Assembly: GCF_022539505.1 (NCBI RefSeq)
Contig: NC_061514.1
Coordinates: 248,546,124 to 248,610,123, forward strand
Source of the DNA: Lolium rigidum
Taxonomy: Eukaryota; Streptophyta; Magnoliopsida; Poales; Poaceae
Reading direction: 5' to 3'
DNA: 64,000 nt
Part shown: positions 11,730-24,222 of the stretch, one piece after another
Layout of the letters: every line of letters starts with the position of its first letter
Numbering within the stretch: position 1 is the stretch's first letter
Made by a program: the position numbers and the translations under genes
Notes under the pieces: model-generated
What the model saw: the letters and a program-made list of their open reading frames with translations, nothing else
The model's database searches: none
Told to the model about the DNA's origin: nothing

Positions 11730-13348
11730 TCAAGCAGAGGTCCTGTGCTCGATTTCGATGGGTAGACCATGCAGCGGGGACGGCAAGAGGTTCCTGACAA
11801 AAGTGTCGGATTTACAGCACAGCTTCCATGTGAAGTGCCTCACCAGATAGTGCATAGTGACCAGCGTCTCCATCCTAGAGAACTCTATCCCGGGACATAT
11901 CCTCGGGCCACCGCCGAAGGGGACGAAGGAGCATGGAGGCGCCGCCGATGCTGACTGGTTCTCAAACCGGGACGGGTCAAACTTGGCCGGCTCGTGGTAG
12001 ATGCTCGCGTCCATGTGTGTCGCGTTTGCCGTCCAAAGCACCTGAAAACGGTAAGAGTCAGTTTTGCGTCTTCAGTTCAGGTTTCTCTGAAGTTGTTACT
12101 TAGTGATGCTACGGTGATATGACCTGCCATCCTTTGGGGATCAAGTAGCTGTCGAATTCGATGTCCTCGAGTGCTACTCTGAAGTTGCCGAAGATGGGAG
12201 GGACCATGCGAAGTGTCTCCTGCGCGACTCGCCACGTTAATTTCATCTTGGCCAGGTCTTCCCAGGTGAGAGCCTCTCCGTCAGCCTTGTTCTTGGCGAT
12301 CTCTTCGTGCTCTGTGTCACGAGACAGACACAGCATATATGACCATGGATTGCTTGCCGGATGCATGAACAAACGTGTAATTAGAGTGAAATGGTTACTT
12401 GCCTTGGACCATGGCGGCGAGGGTAGTCGAATCACTTGCGAGCTGGCGGACCATGAACGTCATTAGGATGGACGTCGTGTCGTGGCCGGCGATGAGGGCG
12501 ACTATGGCGTTGGCGACGATCTCCTCGTCGCTCAGGACCCGCTCGCCATCCTCGTCCGTCAGGCTGAGCAGGCAGGTGATGAGGTCGCTGTTCCTTGACG
12601 CCTTGCCCTGCTCCACCTTCTCCTTCTTCTCCCGCGTGATCGCCTCCAGCGCCCGGCGAGCCCTGCCGCTGGCCTCGAGGCTCCGTCTGAACGCCGTGAA
12701 AGGAAGGTTCACCGGGATGGCCCACATGCCCTCCATCACGTGATCGAAGTCGCCGGCGAGGGCGTCCCGCCTGGCGCCCCGCTCGAGGCCGAAGAGCAGC
12801 GCGGAGATGACGTCGAACGTCAGCGTCTTCATCAGCGGCATCACCGTCACCGTCGCCCGGTCCGTCCAGTTCTCGTCGATGTGGCGCCGGACCTCGCCGT
12901 CGATCGTCCTCACGTACATCTTGAGCATGTCCGGCCGGAGGAACTCCTGCAGCGCGCCTCGGACGCGCCGGTGGTCGGCGCCGTGGAGGTCCACGATGCT
13001 GTTCTTGCCGAGTATCCGCTGGGCGGACCGCGGCTGCCGCGTCGCCAGCGCGCTGCTGAAGAACACGAACTTGTTGGCCGCCGGACCTGCAATGAGCACC
13101 GTCGGCGTGCCGAACAGCGACAGCTTCGACACCGGCCCGTACCTGTCGATCCTCTCCTGTATCCACTGGTCGTTGGTGTTGCTACGCAAGGCGCGGAGGA
13201 GGCCGAGGCTCTGCCCGATCACCGGCAGGCCGAGGGAGCCCGGTGGCAGGTTAGCCGCACATGGTTTGCTGGCTCTGGTGAGGAGCTGGATGATGGCTAT
13301 GGATGAAACCACGGCAATCAGTGCCACCGCTATGGGAAAGTAATCCAT
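11730..13348 (-). CDS. Cytochrome P450, CYP85 clan (CYP716/CYP728-like)
   Basis: Three exons on the minus strand: 13348-12403, 12311-12124 and 12041-11730 (481 aa). An N-terminal hydrophobic anchor (MDYFPIAVALIAVVSSIAII) is followed by the proline-rich hinge LPPGSLGLPVIGQS, which suggests an ER-anchored enzyme. Further motifs are the I-helix ALIAGHDTTS, the K-helix ETLR, the PERF-type FDPSRF, and the haem-binding FGGGPRICPG with its cysteine thiolate. All diagnostic motifs are intact. The domain style matches plant CYP716/CYP728 proteins, which oxidise terpenoid-type substrates; the substrate is not predictable here. Intron 1 uses a GC donor (AAG|GCAAGT); the nearby GT would put exon 2 out of frame. 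Another in-frame ATG lies at 13372, but a TATA-like box at 13401-13410 leaves little room for a leader, so the second Met was chosen. Confidence 0.92.
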
Positions 13349-13400
13349 TAGAGAGCGTGGGTATTGATGCATTGCAAAGCGGGCTTTAGTGGCTTACGAA

Positions 13401-13410
13401 AATATATAGC
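13401..13410 (-). promoter_or_regulatory. Probable TATA box of the P450 gene
   Basis: GCTATATATT on the minus strand, about 53 nt upstream of the chosen start codon. That spacing would place transcription initiation near 13370-13378. Confidence 0.55.
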
Positions 13411-13823
13411 TTAGGAAGTGTATGAGGCCCTTCTTTTCCATCAGATTTCAGCTCACGTGGACATTTTATTAGCAGGTATAGAACATGGGTAACAGATGTC
13501 CAAGTTTTCTAGGAATAATACACGGAATCTTAGCACGCGTTGACGACTTACAGACGCTGAGATGCCCAGCTAGTACAAGACAAGAAATGATTCCACAAAC
13601 TGGAATATGAGATACACATGGGGAAGACAATATCAACATCATATCACCACCCAAGACCCAACAACACCAATACATGTCATGATGTCAACACAGTTCCTCT
13701 TCTCCACTCTCATTCTCTCATATATATAATCATTTAATTATACTCCTACAATAGCAACAGAGCAAACCAAAAGACAGGGGATAATGAACAAATGAAATCA
13801 ACTCATGTAAGCAACCGATGTCT

Positions 13824-16800
13824 CTAATTTAGAAGTTGCTGCAGATCGATGCGCCATGACGAGGCTAGCTGCTTCATTATCTGGACAGGTGCTGCACCCT
13901 CCCAATCATCGGGCAGCTCAATAGCGGTAGCTTCATGAAGTCCAAATAAGAGGTCGTTCTTCGCATCTCGTGGGATTCCAAGATAGTCGAATCCGTTTTC
14001 CATTACCAGATCAGCTAACTGCATCAACAACCAAGACAAGTATGAATTACACACGCTGCTCAAGTAGTGTTTTCAAGTGTTCAGCTAAAATTAAACCACA
14101 ACATGCCAGACTGATCTCAGTACAGGAACAACCTGATCTCTTTCTTTTTTTTTTCTGAAAAGGGAACAACCTGATCTCAGTACAGGAACAACCAGATCAG
14201 TCTAACATCTCTTCCAGTAAAAATTGCACCCAAGGTCCCCAAAGAAACATCAATTTTCACAAACCATTGTCTGACCAGCATACAGCCTACCATTTCGCAG
14301 AAAGAGAATGAGAAGCAATCACTATTGTTAAAATCTATAAAGTTACTACTCCCTGCAACCTTAAATACCTATCACACATTTACACGATGTAGGCTAAAAT
14401 GTGTCTAGATTCATTGAACCTGTGTTTAGGGCCAGAGGGAGTATACCATTTGGCAGTAGTAACTCTGCCTGAACATAACATAAGTTACTGCATTGGCTTC
14501 ATAAGTATTTATTTGGTATCTCAGATGGTACTCCCTCTGCCCCGAATTTACTTGTCCCAGATTTGTCTAGATACTCATGTATCTAGAGTCTAGACGTGTT
14601 TTAGTGTATAGATACATGCAAATCTAGATAAATCTGTGATCAATCAATAAAAATATTGACTTAGGACAGAACTAATATGCACTATATTTTGAGGAAGGAG
14701 TAAACAGAAACAACTGCATCTACATTAGTTTCACAAGTATGTTTAATCAATAGCTTTCTTGCCAAGCAAACAACACAGAGCAAAAAAAACTAGTATTTAA
14801 CAAATAGAACCCATTTCATCACTGAAGAAAGCATAATTATCATTCACATACTTCACAATATTTTTTTCCTTCAACCTTGTAGCAATCCAGTAAATATGAG
14901 TGACCTTCATTCTAGACCAAATGAAAAGCCAGAAGTCTGTTTGAGAAGGCAAAAGGACCACTTGTCAAACTGTTGCACTTTTGTTCTCTATCCAACTGAT
15001 TTTCTACCAACATATGTTAAGCATACTTCATTTAACTTAGTTATCTAGTTAATTATGTAGTTACTGGCAGAAAAACTCATTGTAGATGCCTGTTCTAAAA
15101 GGCACAAGCCTGCTTGCCCGCTTATCCGACCTAGGCTCATTTAGGTGTCACCTGTCTTGCGGGAGCTGGTTTCTAGGACACTGGTTGCTAATTAGATGCC
15201 ACTCAGATTGCTAATTAGATTCCACTCAGATTGCTAATTGGAACACTGGTTGAGCACCAAATTGACAAATATAAGAGCACACTGTCTGAATATTGACAGA
15301 TATACTATGCAGAACTGAGAATTCAGGAAAACGTCAGTATCTTCATCTACACTCTGCTAACTTCAGGTAAGCATCATATCACCAAATCAAATTTCGTAAA
15401 CTAATTCCTCTAAGCTGTAAGCTGGGTTAGCAACCCAGGTTCTCAGCGACCTCCAGTTCTGAGGATTCTCGGCCGCTGGATATCGTATGGGAATCATCTG
15501 AGAGTGGGAGTTATGCACGACATATAAGAACGATATGCAACTGTTTTAACATATTCACACTGAAATGTGCTTTAGAGCTCTGTACCGCAGGCATAGCATG
15601 AATGACAGAATTGATTTTTTTCCCCTGGTCAAGCACCAGTTTTAGCATGAGAAGAAAACTCTACTTTGACATTTCCCTATTATAGTTGTCACTACTGTCC
15701 AAAACATCCCAGCAACTTCAGATAGAAAATTTTGCTCCTAAAATGAAATACAGTAGTTTACCTGCTGAAGCCAGCTCAAAGCTATATCATAGAAGCTTTC
15801 TTCTACAAGAAATTGTCCAACAGCATGTAAGACCTCATTTGCAACCTCGTTTGACAGTTGATCGACGACAGGTCCAGTTTGCTCCATTAGCTTTGCAAGT
15901 AGTTCAGTATCTCCAGTTGAAAGAACCTCAGCATAAGCCGAATCCATGTCATCAACATGAACAGCATCCATCGCACGAGTCCAGGACTCCCAAACTGGGC
16001 CTCTTCCATCCCCCTGATTGTCATCATTCAAAGCCTCTCCATCCAGTTCAGGAATAGGAACTCTGGCAGCAGCTCTTGAACTTCCATTATCTTCACCAGC
16101 TACTCTAATAGCTTCCAGTGTCGCCTCATCTTTCGAGGCTCTCCATGCACTTCGAGCAGAAGGACCCTCCCCAAACCGAAATGGCCCCTGTCCTTTGTCC
16201 CATCCTCTCCTCGGACCTGCTTGATCATTACCATTTCTAGGCACCCTACTGTCAGATGAAAATGAATCCAATCCTCTTCTGGAATTCATTCCGTTTCGTG
16301 ATCCAGAATAAGCATATGAATCCCATTGTTCAGAATCTGGTCTCCAGGACGGGCTTCTTACGCCAGAAGCCATACCATCTGCAGAAAAATATCTATCTGC
16401 ATATCCCATCCTTCCATCACCGCCCCTACCAAATTTTGAATTAGAATACTCATGAAAACCATTGTATTTCGCAGATGATCTGCCGGGAGATGAACCACCA
16501 CCTCTCCTGCCTGACGATAGTGATATATCTCTAGCCATTTCCTCAACAACTCTCTCAAGACCGCGTACTCTGTTCTCCAGGGTAACCATGCTGTCATGAG
16601 ATCCTCCCATGAAATCCTGAAATGTGTAAAAAACAAGTGATATTATGTAGCTTTCCCAGAGATGTCTAATAAGCTACATTCTCTCATAAGTAGCACATCA
16701 CAGTAATATGTGGCTTCATGAAAACTGTCATATCAAAAGATTGGCAGCAGCTTGGCACAAGCACCAACACAATATAACTAAACAAAATAGACTTGGTGAT

Positions 16801-19800
16801 CACATGGATAGGTGTCACGTCTTGTTTTCCATTCATCCAAGCCGTATAATCCAGTTTTATCCTAGTAGAACATGGTTTTTTGGTGTACAAAAGTGATTTC
16901 AGATTTTTGGTTCGAATTTTTTTATCAAAGTTAACGGAAAATATGTTTGTGAGTTGACTTTGACCCAAAATATGAAACCACTTTTGTACACCAAAAAACT
17001 GTGTTCTACTAGGAAAACAAGATAAAAGTGGACTATACGGTTTGGATCAATGGAAAACGCAGACGTGCACACCTATCCATGTGATCACTGAATGCAAACT
17101 CTGATTAAAACTTTACTTCCATTTAAACAATTGCAGATAGATTAAAATTTTAAAGACAGAATATAACTTATCATCAATATGGAAGTTAAGAAGCTCTGTT
17201 ATTTTATGACCATACTCTTAGAAGTAAATTAAAAAATCAAAATTCAGAATTTGTGCTGGAAAGAATTCAGTACTGAGTAAACCTGAACAAGACTAACCTG
17301 TAACATGTTCATGAGACTTGTTTGCTGTCTCTCCAATTGCGACAGCTGCTTCTGTATCACCAACCAGTTTGTTTTATTGTTTATGAAAGGGCCATCTCCT
17401 GGGATAGTCATTGGTGTAGTATCTTTTGCACTTGTTTCACACCTATCTTCAGCATTAGATACCCTACCCTTTGCATCTTTGTTTCTATTTCCTCTTTGGC
17501 CAGCCCATTTATTTCTAACACTTTGAAAATTAGAGCTAGCACGCACTTGAGTGAGACTTCCTTCATCATCTGCTGAGCCATTGCTGTTAGCAGGACCAAT
17601 AGGATCGCCATCTGCTTCGTCTGGATCATCTTCACTTTGCAAATGAGATTGTAGAGTCTTGCGGGGAACTACCACCTCAACAGCCAAATCATCTGTGGTT
17701 CTAGTCTCAAGCTTTTGAAAAAATTCAGGGTTTAGTTCCCTGTCATTTAGTGTAGGTCTTTTCTTCAAGAGAACTGCTGCTTTTTCAGCTATGCTACTGC
17801 CCTTTGTTTTCTCATTGTTGCTAGGCGAATCCAGTTTCGCTTCACTGCCAGTTGGTTCCTTATTTTTACCATCTGCTGCATGCAAATTGCTTAACATTAA
17901 GCATGACATACAGATATAGTAACACCCTAATAATTACATATGGTTGTTCAACAAAAGAGAGGTTGATACCATTTGTATCTTCACCTGTCAATTGCTTCCA
18001 CAACTGTACTGCATCAGTCACGCTATCTCTGACAGGCCTTACCTGGAATTTTGTTTACAGGAACAAGTTATCAATGGATTGTGTGTATAGCTAGTGGGCA
18101 TCTGAAAACGCATGGAACAGCAACATATCCCAAATCTTAGTGAGGTAGTTTATTTATTACCTTATCAAAACGGCAAGCCTCCAGAGCAGCTATGGTTGGA
18201 GCGGCCCCATCACCTATCAGGTGGCCTGAATGGGTAGCCAGGACACACAATGTGTCAGCAGCTGCTTTTCTAGTAGCCCAATCACTGTTCTCAAGACAGT
18301 CACGGATACTTTGCAGTGTCTGTTGCATATTCTGGGGACTGATAGCTCCAACCTGAAAGGGAGGAAATCAATTATCAAAACTAAACAAGAATGCCAGTGG
18401 CCAGCGATAGTTTCTATCGTTGCAGACTTGCAGTGATCTACGAAATATGCAGAAAAATTAGCAATTGCATAGGAAGCAAGTTACAAGACCATATGATGCT
18501 CCTAATTATAACTAATGTCGCAGTGACCAGGCCCGGGTGACTGTTTACCAAAAACACAGGTCTCCGCAAAGTCGTAAAAAGCAGTTCAGCATTGTGTCTT
18601 ATGAACGAAACCAGAAAATATATGCCAAACACTTGGCTAGGTCCATAAGATCTATCGCGTTGGAGCCTAGTAATATCAACCAAAATAATAATTAATGCTC
18701 ACAGATATGATGCAACATATAGTATCTAAACTTCCAGTTGTCATCTATCAAAAGGTATAAAGTTCTTAAATATTCGAGCTTTAACTCCCAACTTTGTAAA
18801 ATGGTACTAACACAATAAAATAATGTGGCTCAAACAGCTAGTGAGCAATAGGAGTAGGTCCTAAAAGAGCATCCTTCTACTTCTTAGTCTCAGCTAGTAC
18901 AGCAATGAATGCATAGGTATATCCCATATATCAAAAAGAAAACTGAAACTCCAAAATTTAAACACCATTTTGCGGGAGGCAATAGAAAAAAATGTCTCAT
19001 AATCATTTGCAAAAAAGGAAAGAATGAAAGAGTTACTGGATGCATCAAGAAGGTTAGCTAAGCTTCTATTTAAACCTTATAAATCATATCAACGATGTAT
19101 TTTGCATTGCTCATGTCTTTATGGGGCCAAACAGTATTAAAAATGTAAACACGGTCTTATATACCCTCTGGCAGGACATGAAGTGCTAAATATCCCAACT
19201 TCACACACTTCATATGAAGATACACTTTAATCTTGATTCTTTAAGATATTAAATTCAACATACAAGCTGCAAAATTGCAGTCCACACCAATTAAAAGGCC
19301 TAAAATTAATAAATATTGAACCTTATTTTGATCGCCTATATGTCAATTCATCAGGTATATAGCATGCAAGACAAAAGAAATAGGGAGACCATAAGCGTAT
19401 ACCTGAGCTAGGCTTCCAATGACATTGAGCAGTGCCCCTTTGGCCTGCACACCCTGGCTGGCGACCAATTTGAAAACCCTGGAGCCAAGCTTGCCAAACA
19501 TCCCCAACACCCCAGGTCCCGGCCCTGCCCCCTCCACCGTCTTTGCCAAGCAGGCGGCAGCCCCGCTCTGCACAGTCTTGCTCTGCTCTCCCATGACCTC
19601 GAAGAGCGGCTTCACAAAGAGGGCGACCGTCCCATTCCCCGCATCGCCAGCGGCCGAGGCAGCCAGCGGGCGGAGGTAGACCGCGGCGAGCTGCCCCGCG
19701 GCGTCGCGGCAGGCGTCGCGCACTGAGGAGTCGGAGGCCGGGTCCTTGAGCCGGCGCGCGATGTGCGCCATGACCTTGTGCAGGTGCGGCGCGGCGGCGT

Positions 19801-20158
19801 CGGGGTGCGCGGCGCAGAGCATGGCGAGGAGGCGCGTGGACTCGCGGCGCGCGGGCGAGGCGAGGCCCTGCGCGTCGGAGGCCAGCGCGTGGAGGAGCAT
19901 GGGCACGGCGTCCGGGGACGGCGGCGCGCGGATGAAGCGGTCCAGCTCGTCGACGCCGATGTGGTGCGTGTCGCGGTCGGCGAGCTTGGCGAGCGCGGAG
20001 AAGACCCGCGACTTGAGCTCCGCCATGGCCGCGTTCTTGGACGGCGCCGCGCCGGCGGCGGCGGAGGAGGAGGTGGGGGCGGGGTTTGGGGTCGGAGGCG
20101 CGGTGGTGGGCGAGCGGGGGTGGGCCTTGGTGGCGGATTTGGAGACCGCGGCCGCCAT
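13824..20158 (-). CDS. TORTIFOLIA1/SPIRAL2-like microtubule-associated protein
   Basis: Six exons on the minus strand: 20158-19403, 18352-18161, 18042-17970, 17872-17298, 16616-15762 and 14018-13824, all with GT-AG borders and phases that join to give 881 aa. Residues about 1-45 are low complexity (Ala/Pro/Ser). They are followed by alpha-helical HEAT-type repeats (MAELKSRVFSALAKLADRDT, LLHALASDAQGL, VRDACRDAAGQLAAVYL), the family's microtubule-binding region. The middle is polar and disordered, with a short coiled coil (MVTLENRVRGLERVVEEMARD). A conserved C-terminal module ends LPDDWEGAAPVQIMKQLASSW. Family members bind cortical microtubules and control directional cell growth. The start is the ATG of MAAAVSKSATKAH; open frame continues upstream but is low complexity and lies in the leader. 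Introns 4 and 5 carry MITEs. Confidence 0.94.
14349..14441. mobile_element. Stowaway-like MITE in TORTIFOLIA intron 5
   Basis: CTCCCTGCAACCTTAAAT at the left pairs loosely with TTTAGGGCCAGAGGGAG at the right; TA flanks both ends (14347-14348 and 14442-14443). About 93 bp, fully intronic. Confidence 0.7.
14531..14700. mobile_element. Stowaway MITE in TORTIFOLIA intron 5
   Basis: The left end CTCCCTCTGCCCCGAATTTA and the degenerate right end GAGGAAGGAG are flanked by TA (14529-14530 and 14701-14702). The arms contain TTGTCTAGATAC and AAATCTAGATAAATCT, the usual Stowaway interior. Confidence 0.78.
15187..15250. repeat. Short tandem repeat in TORTIFOLIA intron 5
   Basis: About three copies of a 23-bp unit built on TTGCTAATTAGATGCCACTC, with small changes between copies. 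Confidence 0.75.
16795..17093. mobile_element. Long-hairpin MITE in TORTIFOLIA intron 4
   Basis: A 300-bp inverted repeat. The outermost 19 bases GTGATCACATGGATAGGTG are perfectly repeated in inverted form at the right end. The arms (about 100 bp each) also pair through CCTAGTAGAACA and TTTTTTGGTGTACAAAAGTG, leaving a loop of about 85 bp. No convincing target duplication was seen, so the superfamily is uncertain (Mutator- or hAT-type non-autonomous element are both possible). It lies between exons 4 and 5 and does not touch the splice sites. Confidence 0.75.
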
Positions 20159-20545
20159 TGCGGCGGATTGGCGTGGGAATCTGGGGAATGCGGGGCTCAG
20201 ATTTGAACTGGTGGGGGGTGTGGGATTTGGGCTAGGACTGAAGGCATTCGGTGGCGAATCCGTGGGAAATTGGAGGGATTGTGGAAGATTTTGGTGGGTT
20301 TTGCGGAGGATTTGGGAATGAGATGATGGGATCTCACCTTGGGGAGCGGAGATTTGGGAAGACGAGGAGTGAGCCAACGAGTTCAAGATTCTTTCTTCCC
20401 AGACGAGACAGACGATGGATGAGAATGAGAAAGGCAGACGAGGGAGAGTGGACCACTTTGTCAGTGAGCGGCTTGGGATCATTAGGTGAGAAGGAAAATC
20501 ATATGGATCAGCTGTTACTGTCTTTGCCCCCACCTTGTCAGCCAA
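20159..20545 (-). promoter_or_regulatory. TORTIFOLIA-like gene leader and proximal promoter
   Basis: An open frame continues upstream of the chosen start, but its Pro/Ser-rich, non-conserved translation suggests 5' UTR rather than protein. CT/GA-rich stretches are present; no clear TATA box was found. Confidence 0.4.
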
Positions 20546-23500
20546 GTACAGTCATAGTACTAACGGCAGTCCATACTCTACTCATCCTCTACCACCGTAT
20601 ACGTATGTAAACGGCAAGACATGTAAATGGGGCCGGTGTATATCTACAGTACTATATTGAAGTTAGTCGCCGTACAACGCGTTTGGTGAAGGAGATTCGG
20701 ATCATCCAAGTTGTCCAATGTATATCTCACGGTACCTTGCCGATGGTGTACATCGTCTCACTGATAATTACGCGCATCTGCCACCGACGAGTGGAAAATA
20801 CCGGTTCTTAACCACCAAAAGTAAAGGGCAACAACGCCCCGACCCATAGGGTACCGCCGCCGCCACACCTTATCATCTCGCCCGCGGATGACCTACCGTC
20901 GCCATATCGCTGAAAGACCTCCTCCAGTACCTAGCTCCCTGGCTCGTCATCGTCAGACTGGTGCACCTACAAGCCAAAGGAAAGTGGAGATAGCGGCTTA
21001 CGCGAGGTAAGGGGAGAGGGCGGCCAGCTTTGCCATGGCATGCAACCTGCTCAGTTGCTATGTCCACCAGAACGGTGTCGCCGCGGCCGAGCTTGGCCTT
21101 GGAATCAGCAAAGGCGAGTGGTCTGGAGATTCGGGAGTAGAGCTTGGGGTGGTTTTTTTTTGTTCAGTCTGTTGAATGGTGGGAGGTTCCGCGCGTTGCT
21201 ACGGCTCAAAATTGTTTTTTAGCAAATGCAAACACAATATAAGGAAAAAAATTAGGTGTATAGCAAAGTGCCCATCAAGTGCAACAGATAAAGTAAAATT
21301 ATACGTGCCCACCATTCCAAAAAAAAAAAGTATGATTTCTACCATAGAAACATGCTAGGATTTATCCTTATTTTGGTTGTAGAAAATTAGAAATATGCTG
21401 ATTTCAATTCAGCATTAGTCCACTTGTTCCGCTGCAACAATTCTCTCAAAAGGTAAAGAAAGAAGATCGCTTACTTTCAATATATTTTGATCCAAGTCAA
21501 CACAAAAAACTTGGTGTACATCTCAATCACTAAAACATAGTCACTTATGCACTTCCAAATATTCACTGAAGTAATATTTTTACAATCAATCATGTACATG
21601 AACATGCACATAGACTTAGGCCATCGGAGAACACGTTTATACTTAAAACATGTTGCAGATGAACTGCATATTGCTTCCAGAATAAATTATACATGACTCT
21701 CCAGATATGATCACAAAGTTGTGCAATTAGCTTAGTCGGACTCTCTAGACTACCCAAGGTGTATGACAATGAGCTTGAATCAGGTAGCACTGAAAATAAA
21801 TACTTGTAAGCTTGTAGCTATGAAAAGATTTTGGAAGCTAACATTAAATCGACATTGGTAACCCGTTTTTCTTGTTGCCCCCTTTAGATGGGTTAACACA
21901 CTTAGTCGTATACTCGCCAATTGATCTTTCCCTCTCCAACATCTAGCCATATACTCGCCGGTTGATCTTTCTCCGTCGTTATCATCTCTGCCAGCGTCAA
22001 GTCAGGGTGCCACCATGCCATGATAATGCGTCCCTCTAAAGCCGTTGGGGCGCTCGTCCCCAACTCCAAACCTGCGGAAAACAAGGCAATTTAAGTGTGT
22101 ATCTAAGCGTGATAATAAAAGGAGATTTTATAAACTAAGAAGGGGCAATATAATTGAAAGCAATCTTTAGAGAATAAAGTGAAAATAAATGCAAGAAGAT
22201 TTGTAATTGTCTAGCCTTACTTACATGGTTCAAGCAATTTAAATACACACTTGGGATTACAAATGTTGCAGGACACATGACAACTAAGATTTGTAAAATC
22301 TGAACCATATCGAAGCACCGAAGAAAACCAAAAACTGCATGTGCAAACCTAAAAAGGGAACTGTTGCACTGAAGATGACAATGTTCACAGGGAACAATGG
22401 CTTTCACGTGAAGGACGTTGTCGTGTGGAAGGTTGTATATAGAGCTACGATGGTAGGGATATGTGACATGTGTGGCAGGCTATATCTAGAGCTACGACCG
22501 TAGGGATCTGTGGCATCACGGGAGGTGGTAGGGATCTGCGGCGTACCGGGAGGTGGCAACATCACAGGTAATGGCAGGGAACGGCAGTGGCATAGGCGGC
22601 CTCGCATGCTCCTGCAAGTCACGGTTCTCTTGATTCAGAGGGGGCTGATCCAATATCGTATGGCCTCCTCTGCGAGCTCAACCCTACACTATACCACACC
22701 ATTGAAGTATCCTAAGCACATATAAAAATATTCAAAGAAATAAACATTATGGCATCAAACACCATGGCCAGTTAACAACACAAGAAATGCAATGTGCAGT
22801 CATGTTTCCTCCATCAGACACACACATTTGTCATCACTCAGCCTGGCATGAGGAACCTCCACAATTGCAGCAACTTAGCCACATTTCGCTTCCTAAGACA
22901 CCCCAGGTTCGTGTGGAACTACCAATCAGTTAGCATAAGCAGGCAACATAATAGTTCAATTATTGAGTGTGAATGGGTTTTCACATTTGATGCATCAACC
23001 ATAAGGAATTTGAAATTTCGAGCTCACCTTCCTCTCATGAATAACACGAGCGTGCTTCAGAGATATTTGTTGCATGCCTCTCCGCACCGATAATTTCTGT
23101 GTTTAGTGCTTTTGGTTCAGAAGCTGACTATACATCGCATGTGAAATAAAGTAGCAATGTTACATTAATTTTTAGATCCATTGAGAAAAATGTAAACATA
23201 TGAATTGAGCAAAGAGATAGACATTGGCGCATCAGTAGATGTATTGAGGAAGAAGGGAAAACCTCATCACTCCGTTGTACACCATCCTCGTTCCGCTCTT
23301 CGTCTGTGCGCTTTGCCATGGAGACAGGCCACACCTAGCTGAGGTACGGGAGTAGGCGCAATCCAGATCAAGGGCTATGGCGGAGCGTCATGGATTTCAG
23401 AGGTGACATCGGCGTTGGTGGATTCTAGGATGGCGGCGACAGTAAACTGTAGGGTGGGCAGTGCCAGCGTCAAGGGATGAGGTTGGGAAGCGTCAAGCTG

Positions 23501-24000
23501 TAGGCGCTCTCGTAGAAGGATGGTCCAACTTGGGCTGTTAGTGGCGGCGAGAGCACGATTGGGCGAGGGGCGAGACGTGAGGGGCAGGGGTGGCGGCTAC
23601 GAGACCCTGTGCTAGCTTGCTAGGGTTCCATGGGAGAAGGTCGGGGCCGTCGGTTCTATTTTCCTTGGCTGGTCTCAGACGGTATCTTTCACTTATCGGT
23701 GGCAGGGAATAGTAATTAAGCTAAGTAAAAAAATTAAGATGACCGTCAGATGTAGATTGTAAGGCTCAGATCGTCCTAATTTCTTCATCAAACGTGTTAT
23801 ACGATCTACAATCAACTCCAATATAAAATAGTAAGATATAAATTTCTGCTATTTTACGCTGGCTGTTTTGTATTTCACCAACAATCACTTTTGTGGTCTT
23901 GTTTTCTCTAAAGATTTATGCGGCAGCGATCTTATATGGGCCTGTCTTTTTTTTGTGGGACCCGGACACGTTTTTTCGTTTCAGCGTCGTTTTTTTTTTA
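20546..24000. other. Intergenic sequence with low-confidence fragments
   Basis: No gene that I can support. 20790-21170 and 23330-23660 are locally GC-richer, look like degraded exon or leader material, and lack recognisable domains. 21900-22090 holds a short diverged duplication (TATACTCGCC followed by TTGATCTTTC occurs twice). 22425-22560 holds degenerate tandem units built on GAGCTACGA...GTAGGGATCTG. The rest is AT-rich. Confidence 0.4.
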
Positions 24001-24009
24001 AGCTTTTCC

Positions 24010-24222
24010 TCTGCGTGTTCCTCTCCGGTGAGGGGCGCGAGGTCCAGGCGACGCCGGCGGAGAACGAATGCATCGGCGAACCAAGACCCAGGCGTCTTGC
24101 CCCAGTATCCTGCTCGTCTCCATCCGCTCCCTCCTCTCCGCCAGCACGTAGCAGCCAGGAGAGCTCCAGGCGACACCGGCTGCAACAAGGACGACAGCAG
24201 GGCCGCGTTCCTAAGACTCAAC
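24010..24222 (+). other. Possible non-coding first exon of the TBC gene
   Basis: A GC-rich island (GGCGACGCCGGCGG...) in AT-rich surroundings, ending at a good donor-like site CTCAAC|GTGAGC. With a matching acceptor TATGCAG at 32529-32535 just before the TBC start codon, this could be its leader exon, spliced across 8.3 kb. This is inference from position and splice signals only. Confidence 0.35.

Noticed and set aside
12432..13166. Long open frame on the minus strand over the P450 exon
   Set aside because: It is a shadow of the GC-rich P450 exon 1 in another frame; the translation is Arg/Ala/Gly/Pro-rich without domains.
19746..20321. Long plus-strand open frames opposite TORTIFOLIA exon 1
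   Set aside because: GC-rich antisense shadow of a spliced, conserved gene on the other strand.
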